NCBI RefSeq assembly: GCF_946187255.1
Contig: NZ_CAMHRZ010000023.1
Location: 1 to 21,658 of the forward strand
Length of the DNA stretch: 21,658 bases
From: an uncultured Ruminococcus sp.
GTDB taxonomy: Bacteria; Bacillota; Clostridia; Oscillospirales; Ruminococcaceae
Reading direction: 5' to 3'
Part shown: piece after piece, positions 6,369-12,993 of the stretch
Numbering within the stretch: the first letter of the stretch is position 1
How the letters are laid out: every line of letters starts with the position of its first letter
Translations under genes and position numbers: made by a program
Notes under the pieces: model-generated
Databases searched by the model: none
What the model was told of the DNA's origin: nothing
What the model saw: the letters and a program-made list of their open reading frames with translations, nothing else

Positions 6369-8444
6369 TTACTTTACAGTAACATAGAAGGACTTCTTGA
6401 ATACGTCAGCGTTTACCCACGCGCCGTTTACCTTTGCGAGTACTACCAGTCTGTAGGTGCCGTTAGCTACCTGAGGAGATGTCCATGTGGTAACGGTGCT
6501 GTCCACCTGCTTAACGACCTTCCACTTGTTAGCCTGATATACGCCGATGCCGTACTTTTCAGCGCCGGGAACCTTTGTCCACTTGAAGCCGATCTTGCTG
6601 TTGACTACCTGAGTCTGTACCTTAGGATACAGATCGGTCGTGGAAGAATTGTTGTTGGGAGCAACTGTGATGGCATTCGAGTAATCGTTACCCAGTTTGC
6701 CGTCGATCTTTGCAACTACGGATACCTTGTAGTTGTTGCCTGCGGTAAGATCTTTCAGGGTGTAGGAAGTACCTGTGACCTCAGTTACCTTCTTCCAGCT
6801 GCTGCCTTCATACTTGAATACGCCGTAACCCTGAGCATTGCTTACGGAATTCCAGCTGAGCTTTACGCTGCCGTCGCCGGGAGTGTACTTAACAGTGATC
6901 TTCTCTACCTCGGGTATGGGGTCATCATGGTGCTCGCCGCCCTTGCCGCCGTCCAGGTTGCTGCCTTCGGTCTTTGCATACTTGGAGTAATACTCGTTCA
7001 GGGAGATACCGTTCTTGCCCAGTGCTCTCTGGTGGTCAAGACCTATGTACTTGCCTGTTGTACCTGTCTGCCACAGTGCCTTCTCGAAGAGCTCATACTT
7101 GGGCTCATTCCAGGTGATAGTTGTGCCCTTGCCTGCCATGAATCCAAGGCCGTCCCACAGTCCGCCTGTATCGCCGGAGTTTGTATTCAGGCACCAGAAT
7201 GTGTGGTTGATGTGGTGATCGATCATGTAGTCACGCAGGAGAGTCATCCACTTGAGGTTTGCGGGATCGTTCATATGACCGCCCCACTCACCGATAAGCT
7301 CGGGTCCGATCTCCTCAGCGTTGATGAATGCCCATGTGTCATACCAGTATTCTTTAAGGAGCGACTGAGTATCGAATGCTTCGCCTGTCTTGCTCTCTGT
7401 GAGGTGGAACCATGTCTGTGCATAAACAGAAGGACCGTAGTCATGAGGCGAGTAAACTATCTGAGATGTACCATGCTCGGGCTTGATAGGATATTCTCTT
7501 GCGCCGCGGAAGTTACCGCCCCACCATGCGCCGATGTAGGGAGAAGGAGTATCGCCGGGTCTCTGTACCATACGGTCGGGCATACCCCAGTAGTCGCCCT
7601 CTTTAGCGCCGCTCATCGACTGCTCAACGCCTTCAACGAGTATGAGTGCATTGGGGTTAACGTCAAGTATAGCGTCTGCGCATCTTGTTGCAGCGTAAGC
7701 CCAGTTGTTCTCATCCTTGGAACCGTCCCACTTAGCTGCTTCATCGCCTTCCTGACCCTTGCCGTGAGGCTCGTTCTTGAGGTCGTAAGCGATAAGAGTA
7801 TCATCGTCCTTGTACTTTTCAGCAAGCCATACCAGAGAGTCTATCCATACTTCTGTAGTAACGCCTGCCTTGCCGTACCAGAGGTTGTAGTTATGACCGG
7901 AGTTGTCTGTATGAGGGCTGTGGATATCGATGAAAGCCTTGATGCCGTGCTCCTTGCACTTCTTCATCATGATATCGAAAACTTCCATACTGTTCTTGGG
8001 AGTTTTGCCGTCAGCCTCGCAGAAATCCGCATTGATAGTGTATGCAGGGTCTGTGTTGCAGGAGAAGCTGCTTACCTTGTTCGGCTTGCCGTTCATCCAT
8101 GATACGATAAGCTCTGTGGAGATCGGGAAGCGGATAACGTTGATACCGCGGTCTGCGATCTCAGTCAGGCAGTCATCGGCATCTGCGCTCCAGAGGTAGT
8201 GAGGACAAGCCTCGCTGCAGTTGAAGCCGAACCAGTTAGCACCGGTGAGCCATACCTCATTGCCGTTCTTGTCGTACAGTCTGCTGCCTTTGGCGTGGAG
8301 CCAGTCGTCGTTGCAGTCATCGGTCGCAGAAGCAAGCGTAGCCGCGCTCGATGAGATGACTGCGGAATAGCAGGAAGCCGCACCTGACACTGTCAGTGCT
8401 GCTGCCGAAGCCATTGCAGTCAGCGTCTTGAAAAGTTTTTTCAT
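6369..8444 (-). CDS. Secreted GH5 endoglucanase with two C-terminal FN3-like modules
   Basis: The 691-aa product begins with a Sec signal peptide (KK, then a hydrophobic AMASAAALTV core, cleavage probably within about 27-42). The GH5 (beta/alpha)8 domain spans about 45-465. Its landmarks are WLTGANWFGFNCSE, GINVIRFPIS, the acid/base E225 in LKNEPHG, SPHDYG, and the nucleophile E386 in LIGEWGG. The NWFGF opening resembles subfamily GH5_1, which contains endo-beta-1,4-glucanases. A linker (about 480-512) leads to two related beta-rich modules (about 514-595 and 603-691) with the LSW...A-x-x-YGV...W pattern of FN3-like folds. There is no dockerin, CBM of a known family or surface anchor, so it is probably free or attached through the FN3 modules. 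AGAGGGGA precedes the ATG. Confidence 0.9.
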   Translation of the reverse strand: MKKLFKTLTAMASAAALTVSGAASCYSAVISSSAATLASATDDCNDDWLHAKGSRLYDKNGNEVWLTGANWFGFNCSEACPHYLWSADADDCLTEIADRGINVIRFPISTELIVSWMNGKPNKVSSFSCNTDPAYTINADFCEADGKTPKNSMEVFDIMMKKCKEHGIKAFIDIHSPHTDNSGHNYNLWYGKAGVTTEVWIDSLVWLAEKYKDDDTLIAYDLKNEPHGKGQEGDEAAKWDGSKDENNWAYAATRCADAILDVNPNALILVEGVEQSMSGAKEGDYWGMPDRMVQRPGDTPSPYIGAWWGGNFRGAREYPIKPEHGTSQIVYSPHDYGPSVYAQTWFHLTESKTGEAFDTQSLLKEYWYDTWAFINAEEIGPELIGEWGGHMNDPANLKWMTLLRDYMIDHHINHTFWCLNTNSGDTGGLWDGLGFMAGKGTTITWNEPKYELFEKALWQTGTTGKYIGLDHQRALGKNGISLNEYYSKYAKTEGSNLDGGKGGEHHDDPIPEVEKITVKYTPGDGSVKLSWNSVSNAQGYGVFKYEGSSWKKVTEVTGTSYTLKDLTAGNNYKVSVVAKIDGKLGNDYSNAITVAPNNNSSTTDLYPKVQTQVVNSKIGFKWTKVPGAEKYGIGVYQANKWKVVKQVDSTVTTWTSPQVANGTYRLVVLAKVNGAWVNADVFKKSFYVTVK

Positions 8445-8493
8445 TGAATATTCCCCTCTCGTCTTAACCTAAGTTTTCCTTCGGTGACAACAT

Positions 8494-8516
8494 ATTATAT
8501 ATTGTAAATATATAAT
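8494..8516. promoter_or_regulatory. Palindromic operator candidate over the GH5/FN3 transcription start
   Basis: ATTATATATT (8494-8503) and AATATATAAT (8507-8516) form a perfect 10-bp inverted repeat around GTA. It covers the -10 box and the expected start near 8505, the classic place for a repressor. It is very AT-rich, so chance is possible. Confidence 0.4.
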
Positions 8517-8539
8517 ACCATTTGACTATAAAAAGTCAA
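8512..8539 (-). promoter_or_regulatory. Promoter of the GH5/FN3 endoglucanase gene
   Basis: TTGACT (8539..8534) and TATTAT (8517..8512) are separated by 16 bases on the minus strand, giving a 5'UTR of about 60 bases. The -35 box is one arm of a perfect TTGACT-6-AGTCAA inverted repeat (8522-8539), a possible operator. Confidence 0.65.
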
Positions 8540-8546
8540 TAAAAAT

Positions 8547-8558
8547 ATTGTAAACATT
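8547..8558. promoter_or_regulatory. ATTGTAAACATT motif upstream of the GH5/FN3 promoter
   Basis: ATTGTAAACATT lies 7 bp upstream of the -35 box and differs at one base from ATTGTAAACGTT (2984-2995) upstream of the epimerase promoter. A partial copy, ATTGTAAA, lies at 8501-8508 over the promoter. It lacks the central CG, so it is not a canonical cre. It may be a site for the same or a related LacI-family protein. Confidence 0.4.
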
Positions 8559-8823
8559 TTAAAAAAATTATCAAGCATATAAAAAGATTGCGGCGTTTTA
8601 AACATAATGCGGGAGAAATTGTTACGAGATTTCTTAAAGCGCGTACATTCAAAGAAATCCTGCGATCCTCGCAAATGGGGTGTCAAAATGTTGTGGGGAT
8701 ATGGCTGCTTGAAATGCTAATTTACCATAAATTTGCAATGATGTATTTCCTGATCTTATCATAACTTCCCGAAATATACAAGATATCCCAGATGTGCCGA
8801 AACGGCGCAGTTCGTAAGGACAC

Positions 8824-8852
8824 TTTACATTTGCGGAAAACTGTGCTATAAT
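8824..8852 (+). promoter_or_regulatory. Promoter of the dockerin-bearing GH5 gene
   Basis: TTTACA (8824-8829), 17 bases and TATAAT (8847-8852). The start would fall near 8859, about 59 bases before the ATG at 8918. Confidence 0.8.
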
Positions 8853-8917
8853 CAGGGTATTGATCTCATCGTGCTGCAGGGATGGGCTCTGCGGTGCTAA
8901 GGCGAAAGGAGTATAAT

Positions 8918-10930
8918 ATGAGATATCTTAAAAAAATGCTGGGACTTGTCATGGCGGGTGCTTTGACTTTTTCTGCGCTGCCTGCTATCCCGGCACAGGC
9001 AAAGGACGTTTCAAAGATGACGCCCATGCAGATCGCTGCTGATATGGGTGTGGGCTGGAATATCGGCAATGCGCTGGATTCCCACGACGGAAAGACCCAC
9101 AAAAAGCTGGGGCTGAATGCTGAGACCTCATGGGGCAACCCGAAGATCACCAAAGAGCTTATCGATACGGTAAAGGCTAAGGGCTTCACGACTATTCGTG
9201 TTCCCGTGACCTGGTACCCTCATGCGGATGACAGCTACAACATCGACTCTGCGTGGATGGCGAGGGTAAAGCAGGTGGTTGACTGGTGTATCGATGATAA
9301 CACATACGTTATCCTGAACATCCACCACGAGGAATGGAACACCCCCACCGATGATAACTATGCGGCGGCTTCCGCAGAACTTAAATCCTTCTGGAAGCAG
9401 ATAGCCACCGAGTTTGAGAGCTATGACCGTCACCTGATATTCGAGGGCATGAACGAGCCCCGTAACTACGGCGGTGCTCACGAATGGGACGGCGGCACAA
9501 AGGCTATGCGCGATGTTGTCAACAAGCTGGACAAGGATTTTGTTGATACAGTAAGAGCCACAGGCGGCAACAACAAGACCCGCTGCCTTATGATACCCAC
9601 CTACGCTGCCAGTGCCACAAATGCGGCAATGAATGGTCTTGTGATACCCAATGATGATAATATCCTGGTATCGGTACACGCATACAACCCCTACAACTTC
9701 ACCATGAACACGGGTGCGGGCGGTACGAACCAGTTCACAAGCAAGCTGGAGACTGAGCTGAAAGGTCTGTTCACCAGCCTTGACAATATATTCCTGTCGA
9801 AGGGTCATGCGGTAGTAATCGGCGAGTTCAGCGCATCCAACAGGGACAACACCGATGAGCGTGTAAAGTGGGCTAAGTGCTATGCTGAGCAGGCAAAGAA
9901 GAAGGGCATCCCGATAGTACTGTGGGACAATAACGCCATCAAGGATACCTACAACAACGGCGAAGCACACGGCTACCTCAACCGCAAGACGCTGAAATGG
10001 TATGAGCCCTCCGAGCCTGTTGTAAACAAGCTGATAGAGACCTACTGCGGTTCTGTTCCCAAGACCGACCCTGTAAAGCCCAAGGGTGACAGAGAGGTGA
10101 TATTCACGGGTGAGCTTTCTGCAAAGGACTGGAAGCCCTCCGCAGCGGTACCATTTGATTTCACACAGATGAAGGAAGGCAGCTCCATAGCTGTGACCTA
10201 CGACAAGTCGGGCGCACTGCCCACGCTGATAATCCAGGACAACGATCCCTGGAAGGTATGGGCAAAGGTCATACCTGATACACTGGATAACGGTGTGGCT
10301 TATTACAGCTACGATAGCATCAAGTCGGCTTATGCTGACGCTTACAAGGATGCATACGGAAAGGCTCCCGCATCTGCGCTTTACAATGCGTTCCAGCTGT
10401 TCATCTCGGCTGAGAACAACGGCACTTCGACCGCTTCAAAGGTAGAGTACGTTACTTCGGGCAGCGGCAAGCCCTCCATCAGCGACTGCCGCATCAAGCT
10501 GGAGCAGAACTCCTACTCCTACGACGGCAAGCAGCACAAGCCCGCTGTTACAGTAACCTACGGCTCTGTTACCCTGAAAGAGGGCACCGATTATACCGTA
10601 TCCTATCAGGGCGGCACGGAAGTCGGTGAGGCTTATGCGGTAGTTACTGCGGCAGGCAGCAGCTACACAGGCAGTGCGAAAGCCAAGTTCACCATCGATC
10701 CTGCGGATATAAGCGGTTACAAGCTGGGCGATATCAACTTTGACGGCACCATCAACATCACCGATATATCCCTCGCAGCCGCACAGGTCAAGGGCGTAAG
10801 CTCTCTGAGCGACAGCCGCCGCAAGGCAGCCGATGTCAACGAGGACAAGACAGTAAATATCAGCGATGTTTCGATGATCGCGGCTCATGTAAAGAGCAAG
10901 AAGAAGCTCCCCGACAAGAACGTTGCATAA
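8918..10930 (+). CDS. Cellulosomal GH5 endoglucanase (GH5_4-like) with unassigned module, Ig-like module and dockerin
   Basis: The 670-aa product is read from ATG 8918, which has AAAGGAG eight bases upstream; an in-frame ATG at 8882 lacks such a site. A signal peptide (about 1-28, ending AQA) is followed by a GH5 domain (about 32-378). It shows GWNIGNALDSH, ETSWGNP, FTTIRVPVTW, NIHHEEW, the acid/base E180 in GMNEPR, HAYNPYNF and the nucleophile E303 in VIGEFSASN; the opening matches subfamily GH5_4. Residues about 392-515 form a beta-rich module with W405, W445 and W448, probably a carbohydrate-binding module of uncertain family. An Ig-like GTDYTVSY module (about 524-594) precedes a dockerin (601-660). 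The dockerin has two calcium loops, DINFDGTINITD and DVNEDKTVNISD, which anchor it to a cohesin scaffold. Confidence 0.93.
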   Translation: MRYLKKMLGLVMAGALTFSALPAIPAQAKDVSKMTPMQIAADMGVGWNIGNALDSHDGKTHKKLGLNAETSWGNPKITKELIDTVKAKGFTTIRVPVTWYPHADDSYNIDSAWMARVKQVVDWCIDDNTYVILNIHHEEWNTPTDDNYAAASAELKSFWKQIATEFESYDRHLIFEGMNEPRNYGGAHEWDGGTKAMRDVVNKLDKDFVDTVRATGGNNKTRCLMIPTYAASATNAAMNGLVIPNDDNILVSVHAYNPYNFTMNTGAGGTNQFTSKLETELKGLFTSLDNIFLSKGHAVVIGEFSASNRDNTDERVKWAKCYAEQAKKKGIPIVLWDNNAIKDTYNNGEAHGYLNRKTLKWYEPSEPVVNKLIETYCGSVPKTDPVKPKGDREVIFTGELSAKDWKPSAAVPFDFTQMKEGSSIAVTYDKSGALPTLIIQDNDPWKVWAKVIPDTLDNGVAYYSYDSIKSAYADAYKDAYGKAPASALYNAFQLFISAENNGTSTASKVEYVTSGSGKPSISDCRIKLEQNSYSYDGKQHKPAVTVTYGSVTLKEGTDYTVSYQGGTEVGEAYAVVTAAGSSYTGSAKAKFTIDPADISGYKLGDINFDGTINITDISLAAAQVKGVSSLSDSRRKAADVNEDKTVNISDVSMIAAHVKSKKKLPDKNVA

Positions 10931-10935
10931 CAATA

Positions 10936-10963
10936 AAAGCTGCACTCCCACGAGTGCAGCTTT
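10936..10963. terminator. Bidirectional terminator between convergent genes
   Basis: AAAGCTGCACTC (10936-10947), loop CCAC, GAGTGCAGCTTT (10952-10963), followed by T residues on both strands. It serves the GH5 gene ending at 10930 and the kinase gene ending at 10969. Confidence 0.9.
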
Positions 10964-10968
10964 TTCAT

Positions 10969-11991
10969 TTATTGTTTGGGCACCGACATGAATATCCGAA
11001 ATCCCTTTTCGGAGGGCGTGAATGTGATATTCCCGCCAACGGAGCCTGCGCGTTCTTTCATGTTTTCAAGACCAATGCCTGTGGAGGCTATCTTTTCGCA
11101 GCACCCGTTGTCCTCGATGGTCAGCCGATAGAATGCGGGGTGTTCCTGCACGGAGATGCTTATCTTGTCTCCGTTTGAATGCTTTGCCGCATTCGACAGG
11201 CCTTCCTTGATCACACCCAGCAGGCACAGCTTGATATTTCCCGCTGTCTTTTCGGACATATCATAATCGAGACTCACCGTGAACCGCCCGTCCACAGAGG
11301 ATATGCTGTCTTCAACTGCTTTTCGCAGGTCGATGGAGTCATCGTGCAGGTCGTGTACGCTCTGTCTGATACTGGTCATAGCGGTGTCGAGAGTGTCTTT
11401 CAGGCTCTCCAGCGGTTCTTTCAGCGCTTCGTCCTTGTTGATGATATTCAGCGCACCAGCCTGCAAAAGCGAACGTGTCAGCAGGTGCCCCACGTTGTCG
11501 TGTATCTCGCGGGCTATGCGGTTGCGTTCTTTGAGGGTGGCTATATGTATCTCGCTGTCCTGTGCGCGGGTTATGGCGTCGTTGCGCAGGTGCAGCTGCA
11601 TATTCGTTTCGGTGATATCATCCCGCAGTGCGGTCAGCTTGCCGACAGTTTCTTCCAGTTTTGATACCCGCAGGAAGATTATTACAGCTGCCAGCATCCC
11701 CACAGCGGAGAAGAAAAGTTTGTCGGGCTGCGGAGAGGATACCAGCACCGTGAGCCCGCCCAGTGTGAGCCACCACTTTTTCTCCCACAGAGCTTCATAC
11801 AGCAGCAGCGGCAGCATATTGAACATCTCGGGCAGCAGACCGCATACGGCGGCACCGCAGGCTATCAGCACAGCGGCGGCTTTCGTCCCCGAAAATGTCT
11901 GAGCCAGCAGAGAAAGTGTGACTGCGATAGATAACGCCGCCACCGGCGCCGCAAAGCTCTCCGAATGGACAAAGCTCAGCAGACATATCAT
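10969..11991 (-). CDS. Membrane histidine kinase of the NarL/DesK type (HisKA_3), orphan
   Basis: Read from the first canonical ATG (11991) the protein is 340 aa. Hydrophobic segments cover about 1-110, consistent with several membrane helices, then a coiled-coil linker (about 110-150). The dimerisation box is ERNRIAREIHDNVGH with H164. The ATPase domain has an N box at IKEGLSNAAKHS (N267), EDNG (293-296) and STGIGLENMKER (303-314). No response-regulator gene is adjacent, although such kinases are usually paired with a LuxR-type regulator. The start is doubtful. The only strong ribosome site (AGGGAGGTGA, 12040..12031) lies 39 bases further upstream, and the same frame is open there (QTNRLIEKSAIV, completing the first helix) but has no ATG, GTG or TTG. 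Initiation at CTG 12030 or ACG 12024 is possible. Confidence 0.85.
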   Translation of the reverse strand: MICLLSFVHSESFAAPVAALSIAVTLSLLAQTFSGTKAAAVLIACGAAVCGLLPEMFNMLPLLLYEALWEKKWWLTLGGLTVLVSSPQPDKLFFSAVGMLAAVIIFLRVSKLEETVGKLTALRDDITETNMQLHLRNDAITRAQDSEIHIATLKERNRIAREIHDNVGHLLTRSLLQAGALNIINKDEALKEPLESLKDTLDTAMTSIRQSVHDLHDDSIDLRKAVEDSISSVDGRFTVSLDYDMSEKTAGNIKLCLLGVIKEGLSNAAKHSNGDKISISVQEHPAFYRLTIEDNGCCEKIASTGIGLENMKERAGSVGGNITFTPSEKGFRIFMSVPKQ

Positions 11992-12030
11992 AACTATAGC
12001 CGATTTCTCGATAAGCCTGTTCGTTTGCAG

Positions 12031-12096
12031 TCACCTCCCTTATCGGTATACAATATAATACAGTACTATTCTACACGATTTTCCGAACTCTGTCAA
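12031..12096 (-). promoter_or_regulatory. Promoter and ribosome binding site of the orphan kinase gene
   Basis: TTGACA (12096..12091), a 17-base spacer and TAGAAT (12073..12068) form a near-consensus promoter with start near 12061. The message would begin about 20 bases before AGGGAGGTGA (12040..12031). This places translation initiation near 12030, not at the ATG at 11991. Confidence 0.75.
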
Positions 12097-12106
12097 TACG
12101 CGGCAA

Positions 12107-12215
12107 AGCGCAGGGCGGAGAAGCCTCGCGGTCAGCTTGCAGCGCAGACCCTGTCCCGTCGCGCTGCAAGCCCGTACCTTGTGCGTTTCGGGGTGAAGCT
12201 CCTCTGCCCTGCGCT
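12107..12215. repeat. GC-rich nested inverted repeat (possible structured RNA)
   Basis: An outer dyad AGCGCAGGGC (12107-12116) / GCCCTGCGCT (12206-12215) is perfect over 10 bp. It continues as GAG/CTC and AGC/GCT with one wobble and one mismatch, giving about 17 positions. Inside lies a second perfect 11-bp dyad, GCTTGCAGCGC (12135-12145) / GCGCTGCAAGC (12161-12171), around a 15-base loop. It occupies the 3' flank of the DUF378 gene and the upstream flank of the kinase promoter. No T tract follows on either strand, so it is not an ordinary terminator. Confidence 0.6.
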
Positions 12216-12237
12216 GTACAGCATCAGGGCGCGGACG

Positions 12238-12447
12238 CTATGCGGCGTCGGGAAGCAGTTCCCTGTCCTTGAAGAACAGCGAGATGCACCACACGGCTGA
12301 TATCGCCACCAGTGTGTATACTATCCTTGACAGCAGCGCAGCCTGTCCGCCGAAGATGAAGGCTACCAGGTCAAATTCGAATATACCCAGCAGTCCCCAG
12401 TTGATGCCGCCTATTATCAGCAGCGCGAGAGCGATCCTATCCAGCAT
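12238..12447 (-). CDS. Small DUF378 family membrane protein
   Basis: The 69-aa protein contains two hydrophobic helices (about 5-24 and 37-58). It opens with ALLIIGGINWGLLGIFEFDL, the hallmark of the DUF378 family (YuzA of Bacillus belongs here). The end, about FFKDRELLPDAA, is polar. It is probably an inner-membrane protein of unknown function; the family is widespread and small. AAAGGA lies about ten bases before the ATG. The gene seems monocistronic. TTGACA occurs on the minus strand at about 12509..12504, but I find no well-spaced -10 box. The GC-rich dyad follows the stop. Confidence 0.85.
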   Translation of the reverse strand: MLDRIALALLIIGGINWGLLGIFEFDLVAFIFGGQAALLSRIVYTLVAISAVWCISLFFKDRELLPDAA

Positions 12448-12564
12448 TGGTTTCAGTCCTTTCTTTCGGCGTTTTCGCCGTTTCTGCCCTTATTATGAAC
12501 AGTCTGTCAAGAAATATACGGATTAAAAAGAGCAATTTTTGGCAAGAGGGAAATGAAATGTAAA

Positions 12565-12629
12565 TTATTTCGTTACAATTATGCAAGAATATTAAACTTA
12601 TTTCTTTTGACTAAATGTTAACGAAATAA
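12565..12629. repeat. 11-bp inverted repeat, operator-like
   Basis: TTATTTCGTTA (12565-12575) is the exact reverse complement of TAACGAAATAA (12619-12629), with 43 bp between. The second arm is part of a short direct repeat AACGAA-AT-AACGAA. Two half-sites four helical turns or so apart would suit a looping regulator. An RNA hairpin is the alternative. Confidence 0.4.
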
Positions 12630-12749
12630 CGAAGATAAGAGGATTTTGTAGTATCATCTAATTTATTGTGTCATGTGATTACATAAGAAAATTAAATTTG
12701 TGCAACTTGCCGAAATTTGCGAATATTGAAAAAAATATTCTCAGACCCC

Positions 12750-12778
12750 TTGACTTTTGAGCGAAAAGAGATTATAAT
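12750..12778 (+). promoter_or_regulatory. Promoter of the candidate small RNA
   Basis: TTGACT (12750-12755), a 17-base spacer and TATAAT (12773-12778), with start expected near 12785. A GAATATT/AATATTC palindrome lies just upstream. Confidence 0.8.
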
Positions 12779-12784
12779 ATAGAT

Positions 12785-12876
12785 TTAACATCCGTTTTGT
12801 TGTCTCCTTTCTTTTGTTCTACACATAGTTTTTTTGTTTTATTTTCCGCAGGTCACCGTTGACCTGCTATTTTTTT
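12785..12876 (+). ncRNA. Candidate ~90-nt pyrimidine-rich small RNA
   Basis: A strong promoter (12750-12778) is followed only about 63 bases after the expected start by a complete intrinsic terminator, and no reading frame with a ribosome site lies between. The predicted transcript is U-rich and largely unpaired before the terminator hairpin. It carries TCTCCTTTCTTTT (12803-12815), whose CTCCTTTC core is complementary to Shine-Dalgarno sequences of the AAGGAG type. This is how several Firmicute small RNAs block translation. The downstream gene has its own promoter after the terminator, so this is not simply its leader. Not recognised as a known RNA family. Confidence 0.6.
12848..12876 (+). 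terminator. Intrinsic terminator of the candidate small RNA
   Basis: GCAGGTCA (12848-12855), loop CCGT, TGACCTGC (12860-12867), then TATTTTTTT. A perfect 8-bp stem. Confidence 0.9.
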
Positions 12877-12928
12877 GCCTGTTTTCAGTATGCGCATATC
12901 CGATCGTAATATACATTCCTGCGGCGGC

Positions 12929-12957
12929 TTTACTTTTACGGGGATATGTGGTATAAT
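12929..12957 (+). promoter_or_regulatory. Promoter of the pyruvyl-transferase-like fusion gene
   Basis: TTTACT (12929-12934), 17 bases, TATAAT (12952-12957), start near 12964 and ATG at 12994. It shares CTTTACTTTTACGG and GGTATAAT, at identical spacing, with the promoter at 3190-3218. Confidence 0.75.
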
Positions 12958-12993
12958 TGCTGAGTACAAAATGCTTTCAGTCGGAGGTGCTGC

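Larger units (their letters stand above)
8445..8917. other. AT-rich divergent regulatory region between the two GH5 genes
   Basis: The region holds a promoter and two palindromes for the minus-strand GH5 gene (8494-8539), an ATTGTAAACATT site (8547-8558), an inverted repeat GATTTCTT (8628-8635) / AAGAAATC (8652-8659), and the plus-strand GH5 promoter (8824-8852). No gene is evident. ATTGCAAATTTA, a relative of the ATTGTAAA motif, occurs on the minus strand at 8739..8728. Confidence 0.6.
12448..12993. other. AT-rich intergenic region carrying a likely small-RNA gene
   Basis: From the DUF378 side: a CGGCG-TTTT-CGCCG hairpin (about 12466-12479), an inverted repeat at 12565-12629, a small palindrome GAATATT-6-AATATTC (12721-12740), the small-RNA unit (12750-12876) and the promoter of the downstream gene (12929-12957). 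No protein-coding gene is evident. Confidence 0.6.

Noticed and set aside
6360..8102. 580-codon plus-strand reading frame opposite the GH5/FN3 gene
   Set aside because: It is the antisense shadow of a clear GH5 gene, has no ribosome site or domain pattern, and is rich in C, V and Y runs typical of antisense translation.
8882..8917. Upstream ATG extending the dockerin GH5 protein by 12 residues
   Set aside because: The extension places charged residues before a normal signal peptide, and the AAAGGAG site clearly serves the ATG at 8918.
11795..12034. 79-codon frame starting at GTG right on the kinase ribosome site
   Set aside because: It is out of frame with the kinase, which carries all the conserved motifs, and its low-complexity end is shadow-like. 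It is relevant only to the start-codon puzzle.
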